Assembly (NCBI GenBank): GCA_003345595.1
Contig: PRDI01000050.1
Coordinates: 1 to 58,866, forward strand
Source of the DNA: Candidatus Thorarchaeota archaeon
GTDB taxonomy: Archaea; Asgardarchaeota; Thorarchaeia; Thorarchaeales; Thorarchaeaceae
Reading direction: 5' to 3'
Length of the DNA: 58,866 nt
Both the position numbers and the translations under genes were made by a program. The stretch's first letter is position 1. Each line of letters starts with the position of its first letter. Shown here piece after piece: positions 18,901-27,194 of this stretch. Under the pieces are notes generated by a model. The model was given only the letters and a program-made list of their open reading frames with translations. It was not told where the DNA came from and did not search any database.

Positions 18901-20669
18901 ATTTCGTCTGCACCGTGATCTTCTGGGAGGAAGCGACTGCCGCTGAGATTGGCATTGTGACGGACGACGTCTACACATACAACTTCACTCTGACAGTGCC
19001 AAGCAATGCCGAGGCTGGTATCCACCAAGGTTTCATATCCGTCAACAGCGGAGATCTGCGCATACCCTACAGCTACAACGTTGTGGCTGACATCGCAGCT
19101 GCTGAGACTGTCGTCAACACGATCGTTCAAGGCCACGGTGCTGAACTCAGCCCGTACGACAGTGCGATGTACGGATGCATGGGCTTTGACACAGGCGTGT
19201 GGGATTACAGGAGCTACGTAATCCAGAACACCCACGCGACCGCAAAGTACCTAGGTATCCGTGTCATCTGGGCTGGCAAGGGCAATGACATGTACGTTGC
19301 TCTGTACACGAGAAACAACTCGCTAGTCGTTGAGGGTGCAATGTCAACATCCACGACCACAGCTCTGATTGCAACCCTGCCAACTGTCAACACAGGTTAC
19401 TTCTACATGTTGATGTACCCGCAAGCTTTGAACGGTACAGCAGGACTGCCAGTAGAATACACCATTCAGATCATGTGGTACACGACCATTCCTGGCATCC
19501 CAAGCGAACTACAGTTCTCGTGGACGGCCAATGATTCGCCAACACCAGCTGCCGTCACCCCACCTGCCACTCTTGTGGGCGATCACGTTGTGCTGAATGG
19601 GACATACCCAGTGTTTGCTTTGACCAACATGCCTGAGTATGAGGTCAATGGTGTCACTATCTCCTTCCTGTCAGGCCTGTACGTCACTAAGACTGGACCA
19701 CTTGTGGTTCCACCATCTAGCTACGACCCGTTCTCGGGACCTGTCGTTCTCGCCAACTTCGCTTGGTGCAGGATTGACGGAATCGTAGCGGGTGACAATG
19801 TCGGTGTGACAGTGGGCTTCTCGAACGGTGACTGTGACATCATGATGTGGTGGGCTGGCACGGACAACTCGACCTGGACCTACGCCAACAACCTGATGGG
19901 AGCCGTCATGGCCTCTGGCGCCAAGCCTGAGCATGGCCACTTCACAGCTGCCCAATCCGGATCCATAATGATAGGTATCTTCGACTATGATGGACAGACA
20001 GGTACCTACACTGCGACAGTCGACACCCGGGTTGGCGTGAATCACAGCCACACTGGCCGCACCGTGACCTACGACACATACCAGTTCCTGAAGAACGGGA
20101 CCTTCTCAGTGAAGATTTCCGCAACTACCCCGACGAACATGGCGTTCGAAGTGGAGTTGGGCAACCTTCGGTTTGAGAACTTCTTCGCTCCTAAGTTGAC
20201 TGGTATCGCTGTTGCAGGAGCGGGAGTGGTCAAGACCATCACATGGAACGCCACAGACAGGAACGCAGGTGACGATCTCTACTACGAGATCGCGTTCTCC
20301 TCTGACGGTGGATTGTCCTACCAGCTCCTTGCTGTCAACCTAACAGCAACCAACTACACTTGGAGCTCAGCAGGGTTCTTGGCAAGGAACACCTACAAGA
20401 TCAGAGTCGTTGTGTACGACAATGACCCCAATGTGGGCGTTGCAGCTCCGGGCTACTACTGGATGGGTCTGACTGACACCATCTACAGTGGAACCTTCTC
20501 AGCTGGTGACGTCACAACCACAACTACCACGTCGACAACGACAACAACCACAACAACGACAACAACAACGGTGGTGCCAACGATCGATCCGCTCTTGATC
20601 GGTTTGTTCGGCGGCATCGGTGTCGGTGTCGTGGTCATACTGATCCTGTTCCTAGTCAGGAAGAAGTAG
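15915..20669 (+). CDS. Giant subtilisin-like (S8) surface protease with Thr-rich stalk
   Basis: About 1584 residues from ATG 15915 (an in-frame GTG at 15903 is an alternative; GAAGGAA lies just before the ATG). A signal peptide (about 30 residues) precedes a pro-region and an S8 domain with Asp in GHVDTGADF (about 197), His in GTHGTATAAH (about 475) and Ser in SGTSQSAPVAAG (about 695). The wide Asp-His spacing reflects a 250-residue insert rich in Tyr and Trp. The remaining 850 residues are beta-sandwich-like with many sequons. The C-terminus has a run of nearly pure Thr (a probable O-glycosylated stalk), one transmembrane helix (LLIGLFGGIGVGVVVILILF) and VRKK. This stalk-plus-anchor ending is typical of archaeal surface proteins. 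A strong hairpin terminator follows. Confidence 0.93.
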   Translation: MNNKRMYLALFLAVTMGLSMFFLPMAPVTRTEVSTPPAFTPEEVEQIEDFYEQVNQPGFTPEVDALLTAWQSGEALDTRVVAVGGKPSVLIFGAPWVDIESIRQVVDLNWWVNLELFKVVKAVLPDAAALDLLLAIDGVSTVSADKAPISVNEGIVTPVAPVEEPGLDMTELRDVVGATGAVASLYTGAGVLVGHVDTGADFGQPDLQAAYSTDSYDPTGQGVIYTNMHGNTTNVANATKWLEDGNVLTFTNATGTYLNISLDIDPLCNYMALNILSPQYYVYSTSGSNATATTAARTFFAARIWKPVKVPAPSAIVGDYHWGFALQSRPTIAGGSARLFTPVLVYNDTITHQWTTAIDWDGAWVWSNFFNGGWRYNTWNFGYQSTRDKILAVLDNDFTDDIAQEVYTLSNPNIAHDYTGDGIDDYTIGSLCWVYDSTTNATGAMGAVVLPKQTVFHGFRTDGDAIAVYFDAGTHGTATAAHVAAAGIYNYYDVNNKTTFKMKGIAPGAKIMSAKAITSGADYGSYLWMCGFDYNQTTDAFYYTGNHRADLVTNSWGWITEPSSQFNYLTFTWEILSTPQYLSSSYPGVLHVFSAGNEGEGFMTIGPPGAATAVLTVAASTSNKWLQYLYGPDQDIEGIASFTSKGPDFDGYPKPDVLAPGAAAFSATPLWAPYWVPQWRPGSSSANYTLFSGTSQSAPVAAGCAALLIEALEARPFTWDPMDVKTIIQNTAEDMGYDPATQGFGRIDANAACDFAKNDVGVWSWNYDSYHTNAHLVDEAWSYWGIIPGIGATVNQTITKLSDAIVADGAIYFGAVLPDDVVTVHQTIFELLAGPVVTSPAWTTTALYMREAETHSFTGVTFAYNDTVMKGTEMYGFYNLRDMLTPAVYDAAFSAYTYVTVGVSFNATQVSGNEPWMFLYDWTDNDPNDLKPNLWNVTADLGDELTRLTSAQNPSNTNMMPFATNDASLAAALDGNMTLIIHDPTHDVKITNPGHNFVCTVIFWEEATAAEIGIVTDDVYTYNFTLTVPSNAEAGIHQGFISVNSGDLRIPYSYNVVADIAAAETVVNTIVQGHGAELSPYDSAMYGCMGFDTGVWDYRSYVIQNTHATAKYLGIRVIWAGKGNDMYVALYTRNNSLVVEGAMSTSTTTALIATLPTVNTGYFYMLMYPQALNGTAGLPVEYTIQIMWYTTIPGIPSELQFSWTANDSPTPAAVTPPATLVGDHVVLNGTYPVFALTNMPEYEVNGVTISFLSGLYVTKTGPLVVPPSSYDPFSGPVVLANFAWCRIDGIVAGDNVGVTVGFSNGDCDIMMWWAGTDNSTWTYANNLMGAVMASGAKPEHGHFTAAQSGSIMIGIFDYDGQTGTYTATVDTRVGVNHSHTGRTVTYDTYQFLKNGTFSVKISATTPTNMAFEVELGNLRFENFFAPKLTGIAVAGAGVVKTITWNATDRNAGDDLYYEIAFSSDGGLSYQLLAVNLTATNYTWSSAGFLARNTYKIRVVVYDNDPNVGVAAPGYYWMGLTDTIYSGTFSAGDVTTTTTTSTTTTTTTTTTTTVVPTIDPLLIGLFGGIGVGVVVILILFLVRKK
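20514..20573 (+). repeat. ACA/ACN trinucleotide-rich tract encoding the Thr stalk
   Basis: About 60 bases of ACN codons (mostly ACA and ACG or ACC) encode around 20 residues, all Thr but one Ser. The low-complexity tract is coding and in frame; it may vary in length between strains by slippage. Confidence 0.8.
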
Positions 20670-20682
20670 TCTAGTACAACAT

Positions 20683-20718
20683 ATGGGGACAGAAATGTCC
20701 CCATACCCCTCTTTTTTT
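20683..20718 (+). terminator. Hairpin terminator with GAAA tetraloop and T-run
   Basis: ATGGGGACA (20683-20691), loop GAAA, TGTCCCCAT (20696-20704), then a C-rich spacer and seven T at 20712-20718. It begins 13 bases after the protease stop. A 9-bp perfect stem capped by a GNRA-type loop and followed by poly-T is unusually bacterial-looking for an archaeon, where a T-run alone can terminate. Confidence 0.8.
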
Positions 20719-20909
20719 CGGCCTACACGCACGGTATCGGGTTTCGTCTTACTGTTCAGTGTGCCCGTGAGTACAGGCCTCACCATGTTTGACAACATGG
20801 AAATTGATGCTCTCATCGGTGCGAGTGTCTGCTTGTGTCCATTCACGGTGCTATTCGGTTGTCTAGACGACTTCAGCTGGACAGTGCAGCCATCATACGC
20901 GCCACTGCG

Positions 20910-21902
20910 CTATCTGTGAATCAAGACTTCGGGGTTCACGATGTTGGGTGGTCTGTTTCCTCTTAACGCGAGGACTAGGTTCTCTGCACACATGACTGCC
21001 ATTTTCGATCTGGTCGCGAAGCTGGCGCTGCCTATGTGTGGCACGAGGACGACGTTAGGGAGCCTCAGAAGGGGACTCGTGGATGGCAACGGCTCGGTTG
21101 CGAAAACATCAAGCCCGGCCGCGTGAAGTCGGCCTGAAGAGAGGGCACTCACAAGTGCATTCTCGTCAACGACGGCACCGCGCGAAGTGTTTACGAACAC
21201 GGCTCCCTTCTTCATGCTTGCGAACTCTTCGGCACCAATCATGTTCTTCGTTTCGTTCGTCAAAGGAACGTGCACTGTAATAATATCTGACTCCCTCAAT
21301 AGACTCGCAAAGTCAGTTCTGGCAGCTCCGGTTTCCTTCTCAACACTTCTCGTGAAATCGTTTTCCTGTGTGTCAGAGTATAGTATCCTCATTCCGAATC
21401 CTTTAGCCCGCTGTGCTACTGCCGCTCCTATCCTTCCCATGCCCACTATCCCAAGCGTCGCTGAGTAGATGTCAATGCCGAGCATCAGCATTGGTCCCCA
21501 TGCAACATGCCATAGACCTGCGCGAACATATCGATCAGCCTCTGCAATTCTTCTCGATGCAGCCATGATCAATGCCCAAGCTAGGTCTGCGGTGGTCTCA
21601 GTCAGCACTCCAGGGGTGTTCGTCACAATCACTCCTCTTTTGGTCGCAGTTGTGACATCTATGTTGTCGAAGCCCACGGCGTATTGAGCTATTACCCTCA
21701 GTTTCGGTAACGAGCCGATGACCGACTCATCAATCTTGTCTGAGAGCAGGCTGACGAGAGCTGAACACCGCTTGGCGCGTGCGACCATTTCCTCAGAGGA
21801 CGGCGGCATGTCTGCACTCCAGACCGAAGTTCTAAAGTTCCTCTTGATTATGTCTAATCCCTCATCTGGTATCAGCCTTGTCACGAACACACTGTCGGTC
21901 AT
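20910..21902 (-). CDS. D-isomer 2-hydroxyacid dehydrogenase (glyoxylate/hydroxypyruvate reductase-like)
   Basis: About 330 residues; NAD(P)-dependent reduction of a 2-keto acid (glyoxylate, hydroxypyruvate or similar) to the D-hydroxy acid. Visible features are the nucleotide-binding LGIVGMGRIGAAVA, the catalytic Arg in NTSRGAVVDE, Glu in FATEPLP and His in VPHIGSAS. Length and the GSAS ending of the His motif favour the glyoxylate reductase branch over serine-pathway 3-phosphoglycerate dehydrogenase, and no ACT domain is present. The start is placed at the ATG at 21902 because relatives begin with a short MxxVFVTR-like strand; an in-frame ATG at 21935 is possible. The gene is monocistronic and diverges from the HTH gene at 22123. 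Confidence 0.9.
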   Translation of the reverse strand: MTDSVFVTRLIPDEGLDIIKRNFRTSVWSADMPPSSEEMVARAKRCSALVSLLSDKIDESVIGSLPKLRVIAQYAVGFDNIDVTTATKRGVIVTNTPGVLTETTADLAWALIMAASRRIAEADRYVRAGLWHVAWGPMLMLGIDIYSATLGIVGMGRIGAAVAQRAKGFGMRILYSDTQENDFTRSVEKETGAARTDFASLLRESDIITVHVPLTNETKNMIGAEEFASMKKGAVFVNTSRGAVVDENALVSALSSGRLHAAGLDVFATEPLPSTSPLLRLPNVVLVPHIGSASFATRSKMAVMCAENLVLALRGNRPPNIVNPEVLIHR

Positions 21903-22054
21903 CGATGCCACTTCTCTTTCGCTGCGCTGGTCCATCTATCGTCTGTACCCTCTCTTCAATGATGCTGTGTGAAGTTAGTCGGCCGTCTTCCAAGCCACTT
22001 CAGGACCAGTTCGCACCACGATGGATACCTTCCTTCTAACTGCGGAGAAGAGAT

Positions 22055-22066
22055 GCCTTATATTTG
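22055..22066. promoter_or_regulatory. Shared TATA-like element for divergent dehydrogenase and HTH genes
   Basis: ccttatatttga reads as a TATA box on the plus strand and as caaatataagg on the minus strand. A second plus-strand candidate, catataac, lies at 22080-22087, about 36 bases before the HTH gene start. The HTH protein could regulate this region. Confidence 0.4.
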
Positions 22067-22122
22067 ACTGGGAAAAAGCCATATAACGGGTTTGCATCTG
22101 AGTCCGTTCAGATGCAGCCGAG

Positions 22123-22404
22123 GTGAACAAGACGAGTTTCACGATGGAACTACCGCGAAGCGCGATAATCGTCCTTGACCGTCTTACACACGAAGGACCG
22201 ATGACACCTAAGGGAATCAGTCAGAAGGTGGACCTAGCGCCTCGGACTGTGTCATTCGCCCTGAGGAAGCTCATGGGACAGAGGCTATGCCGCAAGATTC
22301 CGAACCTACATGACATGCGACAGCCCTTCTACATTGCTGACGTTGAGCGCGCTAAAGAGCTCAGGATACGATACGAGCATGTTTTCCGCCAGGTTCTGGT
22401 GTGA
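22123..22404 (+). CDS. Winged-helix (MarR/ArsR-like) DNA-binding protein
   Basis: A 93-residue protein, probably a transcription regulator. The body is one winged helix-turn-helix: AIIVLDRLTHEGPMTPKGISQ, then VDLAPRTVSFALRKLMGQ as the recognition helix, then a wing ending in PFYIAD. The start may be GTG 22123 or ATG 22144. The short length leaves no ligand-binding domain, so it may dimerise through the C-terminal helix (RAKELRIRYEHVF). It diverges from the 2-hydroxyacid dehydrogenase gene, a common arrangement for a local regulator; that link is inference. Confidence 0.8.
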   Translation: MNKTSFTMELPRSAIIVLDRLTHEGPMTPKGISQKVDLAPRTVSFALRKLMGQRLCRKIPNLHDMRQPFYIADVERAKELRIRYEHVFRQVLV

Positions 22405-22420
22405 AACTGCTACATGCCTG

Positions 22421-22454
22421 TCGAGCACTTTCACATTCTAGTGCAGGTGTTCGA
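22421..22454 (+). repeat. Inverted repeat between convergent genes
   Basis: TCGAGCAC (22421-22428) pairs with GTGTTCGA (22447-22454), with one G-U pair, just after the HTH gene stop. It could aid termination between the convergent HTH and CitG-like genes, but no T-run follows. Confidence 0.3.
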
Positions 22455-22548
22455 GACTCCGACGATATCACTTCTGGTCAGAGCTACGCCCAACAGGGGA
22501 ATATAGGCGTGAATTCTCGGATCGTACTACTTGCTTGTCTTGCTGTTT

Positions 22549-23514
22549 TCATGGGTAAATGATGCTGACCAGCTTGCAGAATGTGGCCGCCGAAACCAGG
22601 TCTGCCGTCGTTCCAGGATTCAGTCTATTGCCGTCCTTTCTGAGCATCTTGTCAAATTGCCGGAGCAGCTCTCCCGGGCGAGATTCGCCGCCCTTTTCAT
22701 CCAGAACTCTCTTTGCCATGGTTCTCACCTGCTCTGCCTTCTCGGTGCCCGCCTTCTTGGCTATTAGCCCGTCTGGCCGCCTCGAAAGCAGCCAAAGGAA
22801 GGTTTCGACTATGGCCTCCTCAATGTCCTCAAGTCCATGACTGAGAGAATCGAGATGGGGAAACACCTCGTTGAGTGTGAGTCTGAAGTGTTCTGCCCAT
22901 TCCCTGCTTATGACATCAACGTCTGCAGAAGCACGGAACAGATCATAGAGCGTTATCCGATCCTTTCTGATGTTGTGATACACTTCGGGGTTGTCGATGT
23001 CATACCTGTCTTGTTTCTCGGTCCAAGCCGGGCCTTCCTTGTTCATGCTTCCACCGGGCCGTGCAAGGTGAAATGCTCGATAGACGTCTATGGTGTCCTC
23101 TACAGATGTGTTTCTCAGAATCGGTTCAATCCACGTCTTTGCAGTCTTGAGAGTGAAGCTGCCATCCGACTGGACAGTGGCAGCTAGGGCGACGACAAGC
23201 GGAGCTTGGAGGAGTATAGTTCCGAGGATTGTGTTCCTTCTGCTCAGCCCCGTGAAGACGTCATCTGCACACTTCAGAATCACCCGACCGATTCTGACTC
23301 TCTCAAAACCCATCTGGCCTTTGGCCAGTCTGACTCCCACTTGTGCTCCAGCATACAGCCCCCTACCGACTAGGCATGCGCTAGCAACGAAATGGCGGTA
23401 GCCCGTGTCAGAGAATCTTCTCAGTCTGTTGACATTACCTGGTTTTGGTGAGCTTGCCTCCATCAAAACTGAGAGCTGGCCCATGCTTGCCAGAGTCCAA
23501 GATAGTTCCTTCAT
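22549..23514 (-). CDS. CitG-like triphosphoribosyl-dephospho-CoA synthase family protein
   Basis: A 321-residue member of the CitG family, which joins dephospho-CoA to ATP-derived triphosphoribose to make the prosthetic-group precursor of citrate or malonate lyases. Conserved blocks are ASSPKPGNVNR with RRFSDTGYRHF, RNTILGTILLQAPL, FHLARPGGS and LNPGTTADLVSA. Archaeal members are often found without lyase genes, as here, so the physiological product is uncertain. The ATG at 23514 has no clear ribosome site, and a TATA box (CCTTAAAC, minus strand, 23538-23545) sits about 27 bases upstream, so the mRNA is likely leaderless. Confidence 0.85.
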   Translation of the reverse strand: MKELSWTLASMGQLSVLMEASSPKPGNVNRLRRFSDTGYRHFVASACLVGRGLYAGAQVGVRLAKGQMGFERVRIGRVILKCADDVFTGLSRRNTILGTILLQAPLVVALAATVQSDGSFTLKTAKTWIEPILRNTSVEDTIDVYRAFHLARPGGSMNKEGPAWTEKQDRYDIDNPEVYHNIRKDRITLYDLFRASADVDVISREWAEHFRLTLNEVFPHLDSLSHGLEDIEEAIVETFLWLLSRRPDGLIAKKAGTEKAEQVRTMAKRVLDEKGGESRPGELLRQFDKMLRKDGNRLNPGTTADLVSAATFCKLVSIIYP

Positions 23515-23537
23515 CTTGTATGTCGGTACTGTCGGTC

Positions 23538-23552
23538 GTTTAAGGATTTCAC
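23538..23552 (-). promoter_or_regulatory. BRE/TATA promoter of the CitG-like gene (leaderless)
   Basis: On the minus strand GTGAAATCCTTAAAC gives a purine-rich BRE-like stretch followed by a TATA box centred about 27 bases before the start codon at 23514, so transcription would begin at or next to the ATG. Confidence 0.5.
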
Positions 23553-23618
23553 GCTGTACTGATGCAGTGCCTTGTTTACTCGGATTCGACGAGATGGCAC
23601 AGGACGAATGACTGCTGT

Positions 23619-24377
23619 CTATAGCCCGATCACCTTGGGAACGACTTCGGTAGCCCGCCCTCTTATTACGATATCAGCCGGAATAGGCGTTTCGTCAAGC
23701 GTTACTAGTACAACTTTCGCCCCTGACTTCTTTGCCAGTTCGGGTAGATAAGCTGCTGGGTAGATCTCAAGGCTTGTTCCAATCACTAGCATCAGATCCG
23801 TGCTGCGGCACAGACTCACTGCCTTCATCATGGCGTCTTGGGGGAGGGGTTCACCGAACAGGACTGCCTCTGATTTGAGAACTCCATGGCATTCGTCGCA
23901 CCGGGGGGGTATCTCTCCGTTTGCGACACGCCTGTGCACGGTTTCGCCAACATAGAGCTTTCCACATTCTATGCAGTATGTCCTAAGGTAGTTACCGTGT
24001 AGCTCAATCACGTTCTTGCTGCCTGCGGCTTGGTGAAGGTTGTCTATGTTCTGCGTTATTACACCCTTCAATCTCCCTTCTTCTTCAAGCTTCGCGAGCG
24101 ACTTGTGAGCAGCGTTTGGTCTGGCCGCCAGCAGTACTGCTGCAAGCTCTCGCCCCATAGTCCAGAACAGTGCGGGGTTCTTGAGGAAGCTGTCATACGT
24201 GGCATACTCATGAGGGTCGTATTTCCTCCATAGCCCACCCTCAGAACGGAAGTCGGGTATGCCGGAGTCAACACTTATTCCTGCTCCAGTAAGAGCTGAG
24301 ATTCTAGTGGCTCTAGCGACTAGTTCTGTCGCCATCCGGATGCTGCTTCGTACGGGCACACCTAGGCGGGCTAGCAT
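23619..24377 (-). CDS. Sir2-family NAD-dependent protein deacylase (sirtuin)
   Basis: A 252-residue sirtuin that removes acyl groups from lysine using NAD. The sequence shows the NAD pocket GAGISVDSGIPDFRS, TQNIDNLH, the catalytic His in IELHG, a zinc site of two pairs (CIEC and CDEC), GTSLEIYPA, and VLVTLDETP near the end. Size and zinc spacing match class III/U-type prokaryotic sirtuins; there is no obvious Tyr/Arg pair marking a desuccinylase, so deacetylase is the simplest guess. Substrates could include chromatin proteins or acyl-CoA synthetases. The ATG at 24377 gives an N-terminus of average length; ATG 24335 is possible. It diverges from grpE. Confidence 0.93.
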   Translation of the reverse strand: MLARLGVPVRSSIRMATELVARATRISALTGAGISVDSGIPDFRSEGGLWRKYDPHEYATYDSFLKNPALFWTMGRELAAVLLAARPNAAHKSLAKLEEEGRLKGVITQNIDNLHQAAGSKNVIELHGNYLRTYCIECGKLYVGETVHRRVANGEIPPRCDECHGVLKSEAVLFGEPLPQDAMMKAVSLCRSTDLMLVIGTSLEIYPAAYLPELAKKSGAKVVLVTLDETPIPADIVIRGRATEVVPKVIGL

Positions 24378-24447
24378 CCGGTAAGATGTCGTTTTCGGTA
24401 GGAGTCACTTCCTGTGTACGCCACGGCTGGCGCCACTTTCTCATGCT

Positions 24448-24480
24448 TTCCGCACGCAAGGGTGTGCGGAATGGTTCCGC
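24448..24480. promoter_or_regulatory. Palindrome TTCCGCAC-N8-GTGCGGAA plus extra half site (candidate heat-shock operator)
   Basis: TTCCGCAC (24448-24455) and GTGCGGAA (24464-24471) form a perfect 8-bp inverted repeat, followed by another TTCCGC at 24475-24480. It lies in the 256-base gap between the sirtuin and grpE starts. It does not match the bacterial CIRCE element. An operator for the chaperone operon or the sirtuin is a reasonable guess. Confidence 0.4.
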
Positions 24481-24633
24481 TGGGTGTTCATGCCATGACG
24501 AAAGCTTTTTCTTCTGAAAGCTGACTCTGCGCTGAAGAGTCACCTAGGGGTTCAGTTCCTCAATCTCAGCACCCCCACCGAGTTCAGGTCTCGGGAATCT
24601 TCTGTACAGTCGGTTAGGCAGACCTGTCTATAG

Positions 24634-25260
24634 ATGGGCAGAGTGGCTCCTATGCGCAAGAAAGGTAAGAGAGATCCGGAGATGGGAGCAGCCTCGGAGC
24701 GGAGCAGCGACAGCAGTGATGCGTCAGCTTTCGACGTCGTCACCGAAGATGCTCTCGAAACCGAGAAGCTGAGAGCTGAGGATTTCTTTCAGAGGCTGCA
24801 GCGAGTGCAAGCTGAGTTCGATAACTACAGGAAACGAACTGAGAGCAGATACGCCGAGTTCACTAAGTATGCCAGCGAAGGCATTCTGTTGCGGGTCCTC
24901 GAAATAAACGATGACCTCGAGCGTGCACTAGAGGTGGACTTCACAAAGGACCCGGAGGCTGCCAAGAATGGGCTGGCGGGGATACAGGAGAACGTGCTGA
25001 AACTTCTTGCACATGAAGGAGTACAGCCGATTGATGCTGTTGGCAAGCCCTTCGATCCCTACTATCAGCATGCGGTCCATCGCACGAATGATCCGGCAAA
25101 ACCAGATAACATGGTAGTAGAGGAATTCCAAAGAGGTTACATGCTTAGGGAGAAGGTGCTCCGGCCTGCACTGGTGTGCGTTAACCGGCACGAAAGAACG
25201 CCTGAGGAAGATATGGATGCCGCAGGTAGCGACACTCATGTGGACAATGGAGGCAACTAG
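24634..25260 (+). CDS. grpE: GrpE nucleotide exchange factor
   Basis: A 208-residue co-chaperone that releases ADP from DnaK. An acidic, Ser-rich N-terminus leads into the long dimerisation helix ([20 protein letters not shown]) and the family core: [34 protein letters not shown] and [20 protein letters not shown]. Start at ATG 24634; ATG 24652 is an alternative. It is the first gene of a grpE-dnaK-dnaJ operon, with its stop two bases before the dnaK ATG. Archaeal copies of this chaperone set are generally considered to have been acquired from bacteria. Confidence 0.95.
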   Translation: MGRVAPMRKKGKRDPEMGAASERSSDSSDASAFDVVTEDALETEKLRAEDFFQRLQRVQAEFDNYRKRTESRYAEFTKYASEGILLRVLEINDDLERALEVDFTKDPEAAKNGLAGIQENVLKLLAHEGVQPIDAVGKPFDPYYQHAVHRTNDPAKPDNMVVEEFQRGYMLREKVLRPALVCVNRHERTPEEDMDAAGSDTHVDNGGN

Positions 25261-25262
25261 AC

Positions 25263-27170
25263 ATGGCTAAGGTAGTTGGTATAGATCTTGGAACTACTAA
25301 CACACGTATCGCTTATGTTGAGGGCGGCAAGCCCACAATGATTCCGAATGCAGAAGGCAGGAATCTCACGCCTTCTGTGGTGGGTATAACACCGAAAGGC
25401 GAGGTAGTCGTTGGAGAACTGGCTAAGAGACAGTCTGTGTCCATGCCAGACCGTACAGTGAGGTCAATCAAGCGCAAGATGGGCCAAGACTACAAAGTGA
25501 AGATCGGTGACAAGGAATACAGTCCACAGGAGATCTCCGCAATGATTCTTCGGAAGGTCAAAGCCGATGCGGAGGCGTTCTTGGGGGAGAAGATCACACA
25601 GGCCGTGATTACCACACCGGCCTATTTCAACGATAGTCAGAGACAAGCGACCAAGGATGCAGGCAAGATTGCAGGGCTTGAGGTTCTAAGGATTATCAAC
25701 GAGCCGACTGCATCGGCACTCGCGTATGGCCTGGACAAGGGCAAGGAAATGAAGGTGCTCGTGTATGACCTAGGTGGTGGCACGTTCGATGTGTCGATTC
25801 TGGACATAGGCGAGAATGTCTACGAGGTCCTCTCGACAAACGGCAACACACACTTGGGTGGGGATGATTTCGATCAGAGAGTCATCGACTGGGTGGTTTC
25901 AGAGTTCAAGAGACAGAACGGTATTGACCTCTCCAAGGACCTATCTGCAGTGCAGCGTATCCGAGATGCATCTGAGCAAGCAAAGATTGAGCTCAGCACT
26001 GTCATGCAGACAACTGTCAACCTGCCTTACATCACAGCGGACTCCTCCGGGCCAAAGAACATCAACATTGAACTGACCCGGTCCAAGTTCGAGCAGCTCA
26101 CTGACGACCTCATACAAGCAACGATCGGACCGATCCAGCGGGCCCTGTCTGACGCCAAGCTTGAGCCTGAGCGGATTGACAAGATTCTGCTTGTGGGCGG
26201 CGCCACTCGCATGCCGCAAGTTCAGAAGGTCATTAGAGATATGTTTGGGAAACAGGGCGACAAGACAATCAACCCTGATGAGTGCGTTGCGATGGGTGCA
26301 GCGGCACAGGCTGGTGTGCTTACAGGTGAGGTCAAGGACATCCTTCTGCTAGATGTGACCCCGCTCACCCTGAGTGTGGAAACCCTTGGTGGTGTGGCCA
26401 CTCCGTTGATTGAGCGCAACACAACCGTCCCCACTAGGAAGAGCAGAGTGTTCACTACCGCGGCAGACGGCCAAACTGCCGTCGAGATACACGTTGTGCA
26501 AGGCGAACGACCCATGGCGAGAGACAACATGACTCTGGGTACGTTCCAGCTGGTGGGCATTCCTCCCGCCCCTCGAGGTACTCCTCAGATTGAAGTGGCG
26601 TTCGACATCGATGCTAATGGAATAACGCATGTAACCGCCAAGGATCTTGCCACCGGGAACAAGCAGTCAATTACGATTACGGCGACGACCAATCTCTCTG
26701 ACAGTGAGGTCCAGAGGATGGTGAAGGACGCGGATAGGTACTCGCAGGAGGACATGAAGCGGAAGACGCAGGTCGAAGCTAAGAACAACGCTGACCAGAT
26801 GATCTACCAAGGCGAGAAACTACTGAAGGATTTCGCCGACAAGATCCCTGATGAGCTGAAGAAGGAATTCCAGACCAAGTCCGAGGCGCTGAAGAAGGCA
26901 ATGGGAGCTGATGACTTCGAGAAGATAAAGGCCGAAACCGAGGCTCTGCAACAGGTTATCTTCAAGATTAGCGAGAAGCTCTATGCTGCTGGTGGACCCG
27001 GCGGACCCGCCGGACCTGGTCCTCAAGGACCTGAAGGACCAAGTTACGGAGCTCCAACCGGCGGCGCAGGCGGTAGGCGTCCGAAGAAGCCGAAGCCTCC
27101 ACCGAGCAAGAAGCCCTCCGACGAGGACGAAGAGGCCGTCGACGTGGACTTTGAGGATTTAGGAAGCTAG
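25263..27170 (+). CDS. dnaK: DnaK (Hsp70) chaperone
   Basis: A 635-residue Hsp70. The ATPase domain has [47 protein letters not shown] and [14 protein letters not shown]; the substrate domain starts after [16 protein letters not shown]. The insert of some 24 residues in the first lobe that marks DnaK of Gram-negative bacteria is absent, as in Gram-positive and archaeal proteins. After the helical lid comes an unusual tail: a Gly-Pro-rich stretch of GxP triplets, a Lys/Pro-rich stretch, and an acidic end ([11 protein letters not shown]). GGAGG precedes the ATG by 9 bases. Co-transcribed with grpE and dnaJ. Confidence 0.97.
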   Translation: MAKVVGIDLGTTNTRIAYVEGGKPTMIPNAEGRNLTPSVVGITPKGEVVVGELAKRQSVSMPDRTVRSIKRKMGQDYKVKIGDKEYSPQEISAMILRKVKADAEAFLGEKITQAVITTPAYFNDSQRQATKDAGKIAGLEVLRIINEPTASALAYGLDKGKEMKVLVYDLGGGTFDVSILDIGENVYEVLSTNGNTHLGGDDFDQRVIDWVVSEFKRQNGIDLSKDLSAVQRIRDASEQAKIELSTVMQTTVNLPYITADSSGPKNINIELTRSKFEQLTDDLIQATIGPIQRALSDAKLEPERIDKILLVGGATRMPQVQKVIRDMFGKQGDKTINPDECVAMGAAAQAGVLTGEVKDILLLDVTPLTLSVETLGGVATPLIERNTTVPTRKSRVFTTAADGQTAVEIHVVQGERPMARDNMTLGTFQLVGIPPAPRGTPQIEVAFDIDANGITHVTAKDLATGNKQSITITATTNLSDSEVQRMVKDADRYSQEDMKRKTQVEAKNNADQMIYQGEKLLKDFADKIPDELKKEFQTKSEALKKAMGADDFEKIKAETEALQQVIFKISEKLYAAGGPGGPAGPGPQGPEGPSYGAPTGGAGGRRPKKPKPPPSKKPSDEDEEAVDVDFEDLGS

Positions 27171-27194
27171 TCGTATTAGCGAAGGTGACCATCG

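Noticed and set aside
18408..19235. Minus-strand open frame of 275 codons opposite the giant protease
   Set aside because: It lies wholly inside the S8 gene in another frame, is rich in Val, Cys and Arg with no motif or ribosome site, and is explained as an overlap artefact of codon bias.
20514..20573. Short repeats resembling a CRISPR array
   Set aside because: They are in-frame ACN codons for a Thr-rich stalk, with no spacers of regular size.
20683..20919. Plus-strand open frame after the giant protease
   Set aside because: It begins inside the terminator hairpin and lacks a ribosome site.
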